A stretch of 5,074 nucleotides of DNA, taken from positions 1 through 5,074 of the forward strand of contig JACCSC010000232.1 of assembly GCA_013813215.1 (NCBI GenBank), read 5' to 3'. The position numbers were made by a program, and so were the translations under genes. The notes beneath the pieces are model-generated. The model was not told where the DNA came from and made no database searches. It saw only the letters and a list, made by a program, of their open reading frames with translations. Of this stretch, positions 4,647 through 5,074 are shown piece after piece; position 1 is the first letter of the stretch, and each line of letters opens with the position of its first letter. This DNA is from Geodermatophilaceae bacterium (lineage in GTDB: Bacteria; Actinomycetota; Actinomycetes; Mycobacteriales; Geodermatophilaceae).

Positions 4647-5074
4647 TCAGTTCTCGCAGTCGGACTCGGTGGGGGCGCAGTCGGTACGTTCGAACGGTGC
4701 GGACATCAGGTAGGCCACGAGGTAGACCTCGTTGGGGAGTCCTTTGAGTACCTCGTCGACGGTGTCGACGATCTCGAAGGTCAACTCGTCGCCGGTCACT
4801 GTCCACCGCAGTGTGTCCTCCCCGGTGGACAGCTCGTCCTTCAGAGTCACCACGTCGCCGATGATCTCCGCGGGTCCTCGCCAGCCCACATGCCACGGTT
4901 GGGCACCGGACTGGTAGGCGAAGGCGAACCGGTCAGCCTCGATGGTCAGGACCTGGGTAATGGCTCCCTCGATGTCCTCGGCCGCGAAGAACTCCTCGGC
5001 CACGCCTGCGTAGCCAGCGGCCGTCAGCGTCGTCGTCATCTCCGCCTCCGTGAGTTCGAGCCGCCACGATCCGT
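4647..5074 (-). CDS. Probable extracytoplasmic protein, C-terminal part (5' partial)
   Basis: I do not recognise a named family. The frame is open to the right edge: codons upstream of the ATG at 5039 read GSWRLELTEAE and run smoothly into MTTTLTAAGYAGVAEEFF, so the ATG is most likely internal and the gene starts outside the window. That ATG also has only a moderate purine stretch (GGAGGCGGAG) before it, which leaves a 130-residue protein as a weaker alternative. Visible are alternating strand-like stretches (GSWRLELT, DRFAFAYQ, TLRWTVTGDELTFEIVD) that suggest a small beta-barrel of lipocalin-like type, then VYLVAYLMSAPFERTDCAPTESDCEN. Counting from the ATG at 5039, Cys121 and Cys128 near the C-terminus could form a disulfide, hinting at a secreted or lipoprotein location. 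Similar sequence patterns occur in C-terminal domains of actinobacterial secreted solute-binding proteins, but that is a weak recollection. It ends 29 bp before the secreted propeller gene on the same strand, so the two are probably co-transcribed. Confidence 0.72.
   Translation of the reverse strand, partial: GSWRLELTEAEMTTTLTAAGYAGVAEEFFAAEDIEGAITQVLTIEADRFAFAYQSGAQPWHVGWRGPAEIIGDVVTLKDELSTGEDTLRWTVTGDELTFEIVDTVDEVLKGLPNEVYLVAYLMSAPFERTDCAPTESDCEN

Noticed and set aside
4618..4896. N-terminal extension of the propeller protein upstream to 4896
   Set aside because: The extension would put a signal peptide in the middle of the protein and overlap the upstream gene in another frame; the ATG at 4617 has a ribosome binding site and starts directly at the signal peptide.

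Overview
The window is GC-rich DNA (about 70% by eye) with strong G/C preference at third codon positions. It looks like chromosomal DNA of a filamentous or related actinobacterium (Streptomyces/Pseudonocardiales/Micromonosporales type). The acyl-CoA dehydrogenase resembles the actinomycete AcdH type, and the sigma factor is of the ECF42 type that is common in this phylum. No rRNA, tRNA or CRISPR array is visible.

Layout. (1) 1-1079, plus: an acyl-CoA dehydrogenase that enters from the left edge and lacks its first ~25-30 residues. (2) 1080-1446: non-coding, with a possible terminator hairpin, a short dyad, and directly before the next gene a good match to an ECF42-type promoter followed by a strong ribosome binding site. 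(3) 1447-3069, plus: a two-gene module made of a small DGPF/YCII-domain protein and an ECF42-type sigma factor with a C-terminal TPR extension. The sigma gene lies in the same reading frame as the DGPF gene, one TGA downstream. Its expected start codon reads GTC instead of GTG, and the only canonical in-frame start lies inside a perfect 9-bp GC hairpin. (4) 3121-3251: a ~131-bp insertion-element-like unit with two direct copies of a ~23-bp repeat at 31-bp spacing, facing two inverted copies at the same 31-bp spacing. This is the arrangement of IS21-family ends with no transposase between them. (5) About 3261-3578: a dead vapC-like PIN toxin gene, cut off at its 5' end next to the element and carrying one +1 and one -1 frameshift. 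(6) 3571-4617, minus: a secreted TolB/PD40 beta-propeller protein. (7) 4647-5074, minus: the C-terminal part of an extracytoplasmic-looking protein that runs off the right edge, 29 bp upstream of the propeller gene and probably in its operon.

How it fits together. The DGPF-ECF42 pair looks like a self-contained, autoregulated one-component sigma system with no anti-sigma gene beside it. The convergent space between it and the secreted-propeller operon is a scar zone holding a miniature IS derivative and a decayed toxin gene. The acyl-CoA dehydrogenase is a separate metabolic gene, probably for branched-chain or short-chain acyl-CoA oxidation.
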